A stretch of 64,000 nucleotides of DNA, taken from NCBI RefSeq assembly GCF_018991925.1, contig NW_024737068.1:10963360-11027359 (forward strand), given 5' to 3'. Made by a program: the position numbers and the translations under genes. Origin of the DNA: Homarus americanus (Eukaryota; Arthropoda; Malacostraca; Decapoda; Nephropidae). The notes under the pieces are model-generated. The model did no database searches. It was not told the DNA's origin and saw only the letters and a list, made by a program, of their open reading frames with translations. Below are positions 11,100 through 22,282 of this stretch, piece by piece. Positions within the stretch are counted from its first letter, which is position 1, and each line of letters starts with the position of its first letter.

Positions 11100-11290
11100 A
11101 AGCCTCTCTCTGTCCATGTAATCCAGTTGCCTCTGAAGATGTCTTGAATAAAGACGAAAGCTAAGGTGCTCCGTTGTTTCCATTTTCCCGTGTGATTTTA
11201 TCAACATTATTTTAAAATGTTGAGTGTTATAGTGAGTTTTAAAGTCAAATTCTATTATTCGTTTTCTATGGAGCAATTTCACGGTGTTCA
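11100..11290 (+). mobile_element. Penelope-like element remnant (stem-loop motif)
   Basis: At 11133-11160 the sequence is CTGAAGAT, GTCTT, a five-base loop, AAGAC, then GAAAG. The inverted GTCTT/AAGAC arms sit between a CTGAAGA box and a GAAA box. This is the arrangement seen at ends of Penelope-like retroelements and resembles the core of their hammerhead-like motif. No GIY-YIG or reverse transcriptase frame survives nearby. This is a motif match by eye. Confidence 0.35.
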
Positions 11291-12179
11291 TTTAGACGGC
11301 AAAATTTAAGGAAAAAAAAAACAGTAGCCCCGCAACATCCTAAATTGCAAAAATAAGTAAGTTTTATCTTTTTAACGAAGCCTTAAATCTTGGTGGGGTT
11401 GACTTGGCTCGAGTTATATGGAATCAGGATGGTTAGGACAGATGGCTCGAAGAAATGGAACCACTATAATTCGGCAATGTTGACTGTGGAGCGTGTTGGT
11501 CCTATGGGGAATTTATCAACATTTTCCAAATCAAAATATACGTATTTCACCACACATAATCCTCGCCAAAAGCAGTGATTTAATGCAACTCTAAAATTCA
11601 GAGTTTTTCACAATATTTATAATTAGCTATTTACCTCTGATTACGTAAATGAAAAAAGAAATCATATTTTTTTTCTATTTACTACACTTCACTAAACTTT
11701 TAACGCAAAACTGCAGAAATAGATAATCTGCTAAATTCAGGGTTGAGGGTAACAGGAAAGAACAATTTACGGCAGAAACTGGTGAAGACAATGTGCCGCG
11801 CCAGGCCACTAACTCACCTTATGGGAACTTCTTGGGTCACCGTCATTTATTTTCCATTTTCTTTACTTCATTTTTTCCTATTTTACTAGTATTTTCGTTT
11901 TTATCCTATTTTAAATATTATAATAATTTTTGTTTATTGTTCTTTCATCAATGTTTATTTTCTAATTATTTCTATATATTATTATATTTATTTGATCTAT
12001 ATTTCATTTCTAAGCATAGACTATTGACGTATTTTTCACTGCAAGCTTTTTCCGTAACGAGCAGCACTGACTGACCCTCCCATCATTAGCAGCCCTTCCT
12101 CCTGTTTAATGGAACTGTTATAATGATGTGTTCCGTTCAGGTGTTCTCCTTCCCGGCACCAAAACTTTCATCATCTGAT
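11291..12179. other. AT/T-rich unique DNA
   Basis: No gene recognised. T-rich on the plus strand after 11840. Confidence 0.5.
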
Positions 12180-12182
12180 TTA

Positions 12183-12478
12183 GGGCCAATTGCAAGAACA
12201 GTCGTTGGGTGTACGACGCCATTTACGATGATCCTCTTGCCCTGGTCTTGTTTCAGTTATGCCACCCTTTTGAAGCTCAGGAGAGATCTCGAAGTTTCGA
12301 TATTATGAGTACAGCACTAGCTAATAATTCCCACCAGAAACTTGTTTCGAGACTCCTCCAAAGCTTCGAAAAGTGCAGAATTCCATGTGTTAAAGGCGAT
12401 ATTGCTGAAACAATATCAGGACAAGAAGGTCATCGTAAATGGCGTCGTACACCCAACGACTGTTCTTGCAATTGGCCC
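12183..12478. mobile_element. PIF/Harbinger-type foldback MITE (296 bp)
   Basis: The first ~50 bp from 12183 (GGGCCAATTGCAAGAACAGT onward) are an exact inverted copy of the bases ending at 12478, and similarity continues for about 75 bp. Deeper inside, further patches (TTTGAAGC and TCTCGAA...GTTTC) also pair, so nearly the whole element can fold on itself. It is flanked by a 3-bp direct repeat TTA (12180-12182 and 12479-12481), the target duplication of PIF/Harbinger elements, whose ends often begin GGGCC. No transposase is encoded, so it is non-autonomous. The long plus-strand frame crossing it is incidental. Confidence 0.88.
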
Positions 12479-12481
12479 TTA

Positions 12482-14127
12482 CCACTATCGCCTCATACAA
12501 CTCAGGCATCAATCACGTTCTCTGATAATACACGTACACTGCTGTTTCCTGGATGTCCATTCCCCCCCTATCCAATACTATCTCTTCTCTATTCTTCTGC
12601 CTCCTATCCAGTTCTATCTTCACTCCCATCCTCCTTCCCTCCCCCTCCTCTCTTTCTCTTCTGAACAAACTACTTATTTTATTCTATTTGCTTTACCCCT
12701 GGCACTTCATGCAACCCTCACCCCCACTAAAAGAAAAAAAAAATCCAAACTACATAATTATTTTGATTCCTCTTTCCTTTATATAATTTTGTCAGGAATC
12801 TTTTTTTTATCCTTACATTTTGTTGTTGTTGTTGTTACGTGTTGTCTTGCGTCTGTTGTTCTAATCATCATAAAGTATTGCAAACTAACTCCCGTCACTA
12901 TTTTTTCTTACCCTCTCTTTCTTTCTTATTTTTATCAGGATTCTTTTATTGTCTCTTTACTTTGTTATTATATCTTGGTTCTTGTTCCATTTTTTTTAAT
13001 CTTCGTAATGTATCGTCGACTATTTCATTTTTGTTTAGTAAATGATTTTCATCTCATTATTTTCATTTATTGATTTTTTTTTTCTGATTTTCGTCACTTA
13101 TTTTTAATCAATCATAATCTATGTGTATTCTTTATTATTTTTATCATTTTCTTCTTCCACGTTCATGTTCCTCATTTGTTTTTGTTTCTGTTGCTATTTG
13201 TTGTCTGTTTTGTTTTCTCCGAACTTTGGGCTTCAGTGAACACTATCTCCGTTTGAGTTACCGAACCCTATGGTATCTTTCTCTCATTCAATACTGGGAG
13301 TGTCTCTGTTTTGCCGCCATTTTTCTATCTATCTATGACTTTATTCTGGTCTGTATTCGTTTTTCAATCTTTTATCTTTTTGTTTTGTGTGCCCTTCATC
13401 TCCCCCTCACTCTCTGTCAGTGAACTATTTTTCTATCTGTCTATTATTTCCTTCGATCTATTTCTATCCTCTCATTCTTACTCTCTCCTTACCTCTTTCC
13501 ATCTTCTCTCCGTCCCTCTGTTTCTCTTTACAAATAATATGTATCTTAGTTTATCCATATATTTTCTACATATTCCTCAAATTACTTTACATTACACTTT
13601 CATAAACTTTTAAATTCGTATAGAATAATGAAAAAAGTTTGCATGTTTCTGACTTTATAATTTCTTAAACTTTTAGCATTTTTCTCTTATTTATCATCTC
13701 TATTTCGACATGTTAATAATGATCATTAAATAACCTACAGCAATCACCGTAATATTTTTCAAGTAAACATGAAATCATTTTACCTTCATTTCCCCCCAAA
13801 AAAAAATTTCTTCACCTCGTATCCCTTCACATTACTGTAAATTCGCTCCCCTCTATTTTCTCTTCGTTAAAAAGACAAAAAAAAAAAAAACAAACTCGGA
13901 AAATTAAAGTAAAATTTATTAGACGTTAAAAAGACAAACAATAAAACCTTTCTCAACATCATCGTTTAGGTCGTTATTTTCTTTTTTTATCTTTGTTATT
14001 TTCACTCCACTTCGTCCCACTGGGTTTGATTCTCTACGTTTATATTTATGCAGAAAAGTAGTTAATTTTTGTTACTGTATCTACTATTTAATTTTCGCAC
14101 ATAGTCTCACAGTCTTCATAAAACCGA
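12482..14127. other. T/C-rich low-information DNA
   Basis: Long pyrimidine-rich sequence (TTTCTT, CTCCCT words) with many small Leu/Ser/Phe-rich open frames that are compositional. A (GTT)n patch lies near 12822. No gene supported. Confidence 0.5.
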
Positions 14128-14164
14128 GTGGATATTTCTCCGTCCACGACCTACTTACGTTACA

Positions 14165-14340
14165 GCTCCTTGCTGCACCCCGGCCCTTGCCCTTACTGCA
14201 ACCCATCCCTTGCTCCTTACTACCTTCCCCATCCCTTGCCTTACTGCCCTACCCGTTTCCCCTGCACCCCCGGCCCTTGCCCCTTACTGCACCCCCGGCT
14301 CATGCTCCTTACTGCACCCCCGGCCCATGCTCCCCTACGC
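14165..14340. repeat. ~25-bp C-rich minisatellite (TTACTGCACCCCCGGCCC)
   Basis: About seven irregular copies of CCTTACTGCACCCCCGGCCC with CTTGC or ATGCT tails. Confidence 0.85.
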
Positions 14341-14379
14341 ACAATTCTAACCAGCACAGTTGACCTATAATGGGATCTG

Positions 14380-14520
14380 GTCCCCTCTAACACAGCAAAT
14401 CATAACCAACACAGCTCATCCTCTCTAACTCAGCTAATCCTCTCTATCACAGCTAATCCTCTTTACTACAGCTACATAATTAACACAGTTCATCCTCACT
14501 AACACAGCTAACCATAACTA
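14380..14520. repeat. 19-20-bp minisatellite, CACAGCTAATCC family, locus 2
   Basis: Seven or so diverged units (AACACAGCTAATCCTCTCT) clearly related to the 1.87-3.34 kb array. The two loci are about 11 kb apart. Confidence 0.85.
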
Positions 14521-14902
14521 ATTCGCCTTCACCCTTGATGATTATTAAACTTTATCATTATGTTTGGTATAGTCACTCCAGCACCATACGACCATTACCG
14601 AGTCTTATACAATGGGTTAACTGTTCTCATACAGTTAACGGCGAGCATAATAACCCCATAAACCATCCAGGAAGTTCCATTACCATCTGGGTGGAGAATA
14701 ATCTGTTAATATAATTTATCCTTAGAGAATTGTCTACACTATAATTTACGTCCTGTATAATCTTATATTCGGTATAATTCCCCTTAGAGGTCTTGATACA
14801 CAACATTTACACAGTAATCACCGCCTTATATAATATTGGTCTCTATAATTTCCCATAAATGCCGTGATGCACAGAATAGACCATACTTAAGCCACTGTTA
14901 CA
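14521..14902. other. Unique DNA with a 9-bp perfect hairpin
   Basis: GTTAACTGT (14616-14624) and ACAGTTAAC (14631-14639) form a perfect inverted repeat with a 6-base loop. Nothing else is seen. Confidence 0.5.
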
Positions 14903-15066
<164 letters not shown>

Positions 15067-15099
15067 TTTGTCTGTCTGTTTCTGGTGATTATAAGTAGT

Positions 15100-15101
<2 letters not shown>

Positions 15102-15141
<40 letters not shown>
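15102..15141. repeat. (CT)n microsatellite
   Basis: About 20 CT units, 38 bp after the CA tract. Confidence 0.95.
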
Positions 15142-15145
<4 letters not shown>

Positions 15146-15244
15146 TAACTTTCCTTCTGTTTTTTCATTCTATTTCTCCTTTCCTTGGCTGAGACGTGGG
15201 AAAGTAATGTTGACTAAATAAAGCTTTAAAAAACACAGTCATTA

Positions 15245-15350
15245 GTTGGAGGTGGAAGAAGAGAAGGAGGAAGAAGAGGAGGAAGAGGAGGAGGAGGAAG
15301 AAAAGAAGGAGGAAGAGGAGGAGGAGGAGGAAGAAGAATCCGAGAAGGAG
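15245..15350. repeat. (GGA/GAA)n purine tract
   Basis: GAAGAGGAGGAAGAGGAGG-type trinucleotide tract of about 105 bp. Confidence 0.9.
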
Positions 15351-16414
15351 GGGGAAGCGGACCCAACAACCACCTATAACTGTGTAATCTAAGTAACCCG
15401 TTACATGAATTATTTCCCTAGCGATAAATATTTCCCTTTACATCGGTGGATTATACGGATTACCCTCCCATCCATCACCATCAATCATAATTAGGGGAGA
15501 TACGATGCTTAGAATTTACGAGGCGGCGTGAATGTATAATAAATAAAAGCTCCTGACAAAATAAAAGATTGTTCTATTTTTTTTTTGGTCCTCGTGTATA
15601 TATAAAAAAAAAATCTCGATATATTTAATATTCTTATTATACCCCGCTGATCCATTGTGGCATATTATTGTTCTCCTTTGTTTGTCTGTTAGTCTTTTGT
15701 TTTATGTCTGTTATTTACTATCAGTTGTTTATTGTTTCTTGAGTGTTGTCTGTTGTTGAGTGTTGTATGTCGTTTAATTTCTTTCTCTTAACCTTTTCTA
15801 AATTTTCTTTCTCTTCTCTTGTCCCTCCTCGCTTTGCTAAATTCGCTTTCTTCTTTACTTTCTCTATCTCTAAAATATTTTATTCTCTGCTTTCTCCGTT
15901 CCGAATTCTCTACCTTTTCGTCTTTCTACAGGTATTTCTTTTTCTCTTCCTTCTCTGCTAAATCGTCTAAATTTCTCTCAATTTTAAGCTTTGTCTCTTT
16001 AAAATCCTCTCCTACTCCTCCTCTCTCTCTCCTCTTCCCTACATAATCCCCCCTTTTCTTCCTCTCTCCTCCCTCATCCCTCCTTCTAGTACTCTCCCCT
16101 TCTCTCCTCCTTTATCTTCCCTCACCCCTCCTTCATTCTCTCCCTCTCCCCTTCTCTCCCTTCACCTCTCCTTTATCATCGTTAAGTCACCACCCCCATA
16201 AATTATCCCTCTTCTCTCTCTCTCCGTCTATTTGTGTATATCTCTATTCATCCAACAAACTTTAATTTTCACTCTCTGTCTATCTATTTATTCATCCATA
16301 TACGTACTTATGTAGCGATCTGTCTATATACTCAGCCATTCCGTCTATCTATCTATCTATCTATCTACCTGTCTCCGTATAAATACCATTTCTTGACATA
16401 GATCCTTTTAGCTC
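15351..16414. other. Unique then pyrimidine-rich DNA
   Basis: From about 15740 the plus strand is TC-rich with compositional open frames. (CTAT)n lies at about 16342-16375. No gene supported. Confidence 0.5.
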
Positions 16415-17065
16415 TCTATGAAACTATCCTTCTATCTCTCTATGAAACTATCCTTCTATCTCTCTATGAAAATATCCTTCTATCTCTCTATGAAACTATC
16501 CTTCTATATCTCTATGAAACTATCCTTCTATAGCTCTATGAAACTATCCTTCTATCTCTCTATGAAACTATCCTTCTATATCTCTATGAAACTATCCTTC
16601 TATCTCTCTGTGAAACTATCCTTCTACCTCTATGAAACTATCCTTCTATATCTCTATGAAACTATCCTTCTATCTCTCTGTGAAACTATCCTTCTACCTC
16701 TATGAAACTATCCTTCTATATCTCTATGAAACTATCCTTCTATATCTCTATGAAACTATCCTTCTATCTCTCTATGAAATTATCCTTCTATATCTCTATG
16801 AAACTATCCTTCTATCTCTCTGTGAAACTATCCTTCTACCTCTATGAAACTATCCTTCTATATCTCTATGAAACTATCCCTCTATCTCTCTGTGAAACTA
16901 TCCTTCTACCTCTATGAAACTATCCTTCTATATCTCTATGAAACTATCCTTCTATATCTCTATGAAACTATCCTTCTATCACTCTATGAAACTATCCTTC
17001 TACCTCTCCATGAAACTATCCTTCTACCTCTCTATGAAACTATCCTTCTATCTCTCTATGTATTT
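16415..17065. repeat. 24-bp tandem array with ~70-bp higher-order unit
   Basis: About 27 copies of TATGAAACTATCCTTCTATC plus a 4-base tail. Variants differ at the tail (ATATCTC, ATCTCTC), and a 22-bp variant starting TGTGAAAC ends CTACCTC. A trio of two 24-bp units plus one 22-bp unit repeats several times, giving a 70-bp higher-order period. The 22-bp unit shifts frame, which is why several staggered frames (MKLSFYLS) appear. Confidence 0.95.
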
Positions 17066-17294
17066 AATTCTATATCTCTGTATCTTCCATTTAATTGTAT
17101 TTGAGACTTAGATGAAAGAGATATAACAGGAAGTCATTTTTTAAGGTCATTTCTTGCTTCATCATTGTTTATACAGCACTTCTCATTCTCCTCTCTCTCC
17201 CCCATCTCTCTGTTTATTCAGCTCTTCACATTTTTCTGTTTCCTTCTAAGAATCTTTCCTCAGTTCTCTTGAGTGGCTTCAGCTGTTACCTCTC

Positions 17295-17329
<35 letters not shown>

Positions 17330-17640
17330 CTTCCTCCTTACCACACACACTCTCTCTCTCCTCACTCTCACTCACTCACTCACTCCCTTTTGATTTCACC
17401 CTCTATTCACTAACCTCTCGCTCTCACTGCCATTTCTTTATTTATCTTTCTCTCCTTCCCTCATTCCCTCCCATTATCCTCACTCCTTCCCATCACCCCT
17501 TCCCATCACTCTCACTCCCTCCCACTACTTTCATTACTCCCATCACCTTAACTCCCTCTCACCTTCCCATCACCCACATACCCTCCCATCACCTACACGG
17601 CCTCCCATCTCTTCCCATCCTCTCCAGCCTCGAGTCGTTG
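17066..17640. other. CT-rich DNA
   Basis: (CT)n lies at about 17297-17326, with CTCACTC and CCCATCAC words to 17600. No gene supported. Confidence 0.5.
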
Positions 17641-17703
17641 TATCCGTGAGCTCTAAATTTATGGTCTTTTCCACCCCCGCTGTACCCCAGTTGTCGTGTG
17701 CAG

Positions 17704-17759
17704 GTCCAAGTGTCGCTTCCAGGCGTCGTTTTCCCCTCCCTTATCAGGTGGCGAGGCAG
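17704..17759 (+). CDS. Candidate internal exon (56 nt), function unknown
   Basis: An acceptor (GTTGTCGTGTGCAG) and an excellent donor (GGCAG then GTAAGC) bracket 56 nt that are open in all three plus-strand frames. One frame reads VQVSLPGVVFPSLIRWRGR. A second strong acceptor (CCTCCCTTATCAG) lies inside, so a 12-nt microexon is the alternative. The 19-bp array begins 33 bp downstream. No family is recognised. Confidence 0.22.
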
Positions 17760-17792
17760 GTAAGCGGACGATAGGCAACCTGGGATAAGGTT

Positions 17793-20182
17793 GTTGTGTG
17801 TGTGTGTGTGTGTGTGTGGTGGGGGTTGGTGTGTGTGTGGGAAAGGGGTTGTGTGTGTGGGAAGGGGACTGTGTGTGTGGGAAGGGGTTGTGTGTGTGGG
17901 GAAAGGTTGTGTGTGTGTGGAAGGGTTGTGTGTGTGGGGAAGGTTGTATCGTTGGAAGGGTTGTGTGTGGGAAGGGGTTGCATGTGTGGGAAGGGTTGTA
18001 TGTGTGGGAAGGGGTTGTGTGTGTGGGGAAGGGTTGTGTGTGTGGGAAGGGGTTGTGTGTGTGGGTGGGATTGTGTGTGTGTGGGAAAGGGGTTGTGTGT
18101 GGGAAGGGTTGTGTGTGTGGGAAGGGTTGTATGTGTTGGAAGGGTTGTGTGTGTGGGAAGGGTTGCGTATTATTAGGAAGGGTTGTATGTGTGGGAAGGG
18201 TTGTGTGTGTGGGAAGGGTTGCATGTGTGGGAAGGGTTGTGTGTATGGGAAGGGTTGTGTGTGTGGGGGTTGTGTGTATGGGGAAGGGGTTGTGTGTGTG
18301 GGGAAGGGTTGTGTGTGTGGGGGGTTATTAGTGTGTGGGGGTTGTGTGTGTGGGGAAGATTGCATGTGTGGAGGGTTGTGTGTGAAGGGTTGTGTGTGTG
18401 GGAAGGGTTGTGTGTGTGGGAAGGATTGTGTGTGTGGGGGTTGCATGTGTGGGAAGGGTTGTGTGTGTGGGAAGGTTGCATGTGTGGGGAAGTGTGTGTG
18501 GGAAGGGTTATGTGTGGGAAGGGTTGTATGTGTGGGAAGGGTTGTATGTGGGGATGTGGGAGAGGGGTGTGTGGGGAAGGGTGGGGAAGGTTGTGTGTGG
18601 GAAGGGTTGTTGTGTGGGAAGGGTTGTATGTGTGGGAAGGTTGTGTGTGTTGGAATGGTTGCATGTGGGAAGGGTTGTATGTGTGGAAGGGTTGTGTGTG
18701 GGAAGGACTGTGTGTGTGGGAGTGTGTGGGAAGGGTTGTGTGTGTGGGTAGGATTGTGTGTGTGGGAAGGGTTGTGTGTGTGGGAAGGGTTGTGTGAGAA
18801 GGGTTGTGTTGGGTAGGGTTGTGTGGGGAATGTGGGAGGAAGACTTGTGTGTGGGAAGGGTTGCATGTGTGGGAAGGGTTGTATGTAAAGGTTGTGTGTG
18901 AGAAGGGTTGTGTGTGTGGGAAGGATTGCTGTGGGAAGGTGGGGAAGGATTGCATGTGGGAAGGGTTGTGTGTGTGAGAAGGGTTTGTGTGTGGTTGATG
19001 TGGGAAAGTGTGGAAGGGTTGTGTGTGTGGAAGGGTTGACAGGGAAGGGTTGTGTGTGGGAGAATGGTTGTGTGTGTGGGAATGTGTGGAAGGGCTGTGT
19101 GGGAAGGTTGTGTGTGTGGGAAGGGTTGTGTGTGTGGGAAGGGTTGTGTGTGTGGGAAGGATTGTGTGTGTGTGGAAGGTTGCATGTGTGGGAAGGGTTG
19201 TGTGTGTGTGGGAAGGTTGCATGTGTGGAAGGGTTGTGTGTGGGGAAGGGCTGTGTGTGGAAGGTGTGTGGGAAGGGTTGTATGTGTGGGGGTTGTATGT
19301 GTGGGGTTGGTGTGGGAAGGGTTGTATGTGTGGGAAGGTTGTGTGGGAAGGTTGTGTGTGGGAAGGTTGTATGTGTGGGAAGGGCTGGTGTGGGAAGGGT
19401 GGTGTGGATGGTGTATGTGGGAAGGTTGTGTGTGTGGGAAGGATTGTGTGGAAGGATTGTGTGTGGGAAGGGTTGCATGTGTGGGAAGGGTTGTGTGTGT
19501 GGGAAGGGTTGTATGTGTGGGAAGGGTTGTATGTGGGAAGGGTTGTATGTGTGGGAAGGGTTGCATGTGGGAAGGTGTGGGAAGGGTGGGTGTGTGTGGG
19601 AAGGGTTGTATGTGTGGGAAGGGTTGTATGTGTGGGAAGGGTTGTATGTGTGGGAAGGGTTGTATGTGTTGGAAGGGTTGTGTGTGTGTGGGAAGGGCTG
19701 TATGTGTGGGAAGGGTTGTGTATGGGAAGGTTTGTGTGTGGGAAGGGTTGGGAAGGGTGTGTGTGGGAAGGGTTGCATGTGTGGGAAGGGTTGTGTGTGT
19801 GGGAAGGGTTGTGTGTGGGAAGGGTTGTATGTGGGGAAGGGTGTGCGTGGGAAGGGTTGTGTGTGGGAAGGTTGTATGTGTGGAAGGGTTGTGTGTGTGG
19901 GGGAAGGAGGGAAGGTGCATGTGTGGGAAGGGTTGTGTGAAGGTTGCATGTGTGGGAAGGGTTGTGTGCGTGGGAAGGGTTGTGTGGTTATATGGGAAGG
20001 GTTGTATGTGGGAAGGTTGTATGTGTGGAAGGGTTGTGTGTGTGGGAAGGGTTGCATGTGTGGGAAGGGTTGTATGTGTGGAAGGGTTGTGTATGTGGGA
20101 AGAGTGTGGAAGGTTGTATGGGGAAGGGTTGGGGAAGGGAAGGTGTGTGGGGTTGTGTGTGTGGGGGGTTGTGTGTGTGTGT
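17793..20182. repeat. ~19-bp minisatellite, GTTGTGTGTGTGGGAAGGG
   Basis: About 120 copies over 2.4 kb with variants TGTATGTG, TGCATGTG and internal deletions. Neither strand of the consensus contains a stop triplet in any frame, so long frames appear everywhere, including about 820 codons on the minus strand (Asn-Pro-Ser-His-Thr repeats). These are artefacts of composition. Confidence 0.97.
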
Positions 20183-20344
20183 CGATCTCCTCGTTATCTT
20201 AAGAGGCCATTTAACGAAGTACAGTGGTGGTCATTCTCAACAAGGTTTATTGACGTGGTTATCAGTCCAATTTGAGAAGTTTACGGACGTCTTTATGGTT
20301 TAATTAGGTTTTATTGATCTCGCGTTGATTGTCTTTTTTTTTTT
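20183..20344. other. Unique spacer between arrays
   Basis: About 160 bp of unique sequence. Nothing recognised. Confidence 0.4.
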
Positions 20345-20605
20345 TGGGGCGAGGTTGGGGCAAAAGTGAATGGGTCAGAGTGAGGACGAGGAGGGGGCAG
20401 GTGGATGAGAGAGTGGGGGGTGAGGTTGAGGTGAAGGTTAGGGGGTGAGGATGGGGTCGAGGTGGGGCTGAGGTGGGGGGCAGGTGGGGGCAGGGTGTGG
20501 AGCAGGGTGGGGGCAGGGTGAGGGGGCGAGGTTGAGGGATGAGGTGGTGGGCGAGGATTGGGGGAGCGAGGGTGGGGGCAAGGGTGAGGGTGGGGGCAGG
20601 ATTTT
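20345..20605. repeat. G-rich degenerate minisatellite, GGTGGGGGCAGG
   Basis: Runs of four to six G separated by CAGGT or GAGGT are dense enough for several G-quadruplexes on the plus strand. Confidence 0.85.
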
Positions 20606-20859
20606 ATTTATGGTGACTACTTGGGTTTATTGTTTATTTTTATCGGTGATTTCGATCGGGTTTATAGCTTGTTGTTGGTGATTATAGTTGTTATTTTTTT
20701 TAGCTTATTGTTCACTGTTGTCATTGGGTTATTGGCTTGTAATTGGTGATTGTAACTGCAGGGTTTATTGACGTTTTACTAGTCATTAGAGTACAATTAG
20801 TTTGGTATTGTTGGTGATGAGAAGATCGATTGGTTAGTTTAATACGATGCGTTAGTGTC
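20606..20859. other. Degenerate GT/AT-rich DNA
   Basis: Loose TTGGTGATTGTAG-like words. Possibly a decayed repeat. Confidence 0.35.
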
Positions 20860-21975
20860 TATTTAAGGTCCTGTTGGTTTGTTATTAAGGTCCTGTTGGT
20901 TTGTTGTCAAGGTCCTGTTGGTTTTTATTTAAGGTCCTGTTGGTTTGTTGTTAAGGTCCTGTTGGTTTGTTAAGGTCCTGTTGGTTTGTTATTTAGGTCC
21001 TGTTGGTTTGTTATTAAGGTCCTGTTGGTTTGTTATTAAGGTCCTGTTGGTTTCTATTTAGAGGCCCTGTTGGTTTGTTAAGGTCCCTGTTGGTTTTGTT
21101 ATTAAGGCCCTGTTGGTTTGTTAAAGGTCCTGTTGGTTTGTTAAGGTCCTGTTGGTTTCTTATTAAGGTCCTGTTGGTTTCTATTTAAGGCCCTGTTGGT
21201 TTTGTTAAGGTCCTGTTGGTTTGTTATTAAGGCCCTGTTGGTTTGTTAAGGTCCTGTTGGTTTCTATTTAAGGTCCTGTTGGTTTGTTGTCAAGGTCCTG
21301 TTGGTTTCTATTTAAGGCCCTGTTGGTTTGCTAAGGTCCTGTTGGTTTGTTATTAAGGCCCTGTTGGTTTGTTAAGGTCCTGTTAGTTTGTTATTAAAGT
21401 CCTGTTGGTTTCTATTTAAAGGCCCTGTTGGTTTGTTAAGGTCCTGTTGGTTTTGTTATTAAAGGCCCTGTTGGTTTGTTAAGGTCCTGTTGGTTTGTTA
21501 AGGTCCTGTTGGTTTTCTTAAGGTCCTGTTGGTTTCTATTTAAAGGCCCTGTTGGTTTAAGGTCCTGTTGGTTTTGTTATTAAGGCCCTGTTGGTTTGTT
21601 AAGGTCTGTTGGTTTCTATTTAAAGGTCCTGTTGGTTTGTTAAGGTCCTGTTGGTTTCTATTTAAGGTCCTGTTGGTTTCTTATTAAGGTCCTGTTGGTT
21701 TGTTAATGTCCTGTTGGTTTCTTATTAAGGTCCTGTTGGATTGTTAAGGTCCTGTTGGTTTCTTATTAAGGTCCTGTTGGTTTGTTAAGGTCCTGTTGGT
21801 TTCTTATTAAGGTCCTGTTGGTTTCTTATTAAGGTCCTGTTGGTTTGTTAATGTCCTGTTGGTTTCTTATTAAGGTCCTGTTGGATTGTTAAGGTCCTGT
21901 TGGTTTCTTATTAAGGTTCTGTTGGTTTCTTATTAAGGTTCTGTTGGTTTGTTATGAAGGTTCTGTTGGCTTTTT
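20860..21975. repeat. 19/22-bp minisatellite, AAGGTCCTGTTGGTTTGTT
   Basis: About 55 copies. The core AAGGTCCTGTTGGTTT alternates with linkers GTT, GTTATT, CTATTT or CTTATT, giving mixed 19- and 22-bp spacing. AAGGCCCTG variants cluster in the first two-thirds and CTTATT linkers towards the end. Confidence 0.96.
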
Positions 21976-22040
21976 ATTGGCTGCCTCATACCGTTATCAA
22001 AGGGTTCAGAGACTTTTTTGGTTTGCTGTTAGTGATTTAA

Positions 22041-22100
22041 AACTTCATCAAAGCTTTAGCTAAAACTAAACTTCACCAAAGCTTTAGCTAAAACTGTATC
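22041..22100. repeat. Two ~28-bp direct repeats (CAAAGCTTTAGCTAAAACT)
   Basis: Two near-identical adjacent copies differing by one base in AACTTCATC/AACTTCACC. Confidence 0.85.
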
Positions 22101-22282
22101 AGTGAAGCTTCAACTTATTGTCAAAGCCAAGCCCATACTGACGAGCAGCCGACCGTCATTTCTGTAGGACATTTGTGGTACCAGATGGAATACAACCGTC
22201 ATCTGTGGGCCGGTGTGGAGTTGGGTACTTCAATTTGATTCAGTGAGGAAAAACCATCAGAATAATAAACAATGTTGAGCTT
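22101..22282. other. Unique DNA with a weak exon-like patch
   Basis: After a modest acceptor (CATTTCTGTAG, about 22169) a plus-strand frame runs 25 codons to TGA (VVPDGIQPSSVGRCG). Support is weak. Confidence 0.15.

Noticed and set aside
11133..11160. Active hammerhead ribozyme
   Set aside because: Only stem II and the CTGAAGA/GAAA boxes are visible. I cannot identify stems I and III or a cleavage site.
12209..13073. 151- and 243-codon plus frames over the Harbinger MITE
   Set aside because: They cross the inverted termini and run into T/C-rich DNA. No transposase motif.
17589..20057. 822-codon minus-strand open frame rich in Asn-Pro-Ser-His-Thr
   Set aside because: It is a readout of the stop-free 19-bp minisatellite. 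The period is not a multiple of three, and all other frames are equally open.
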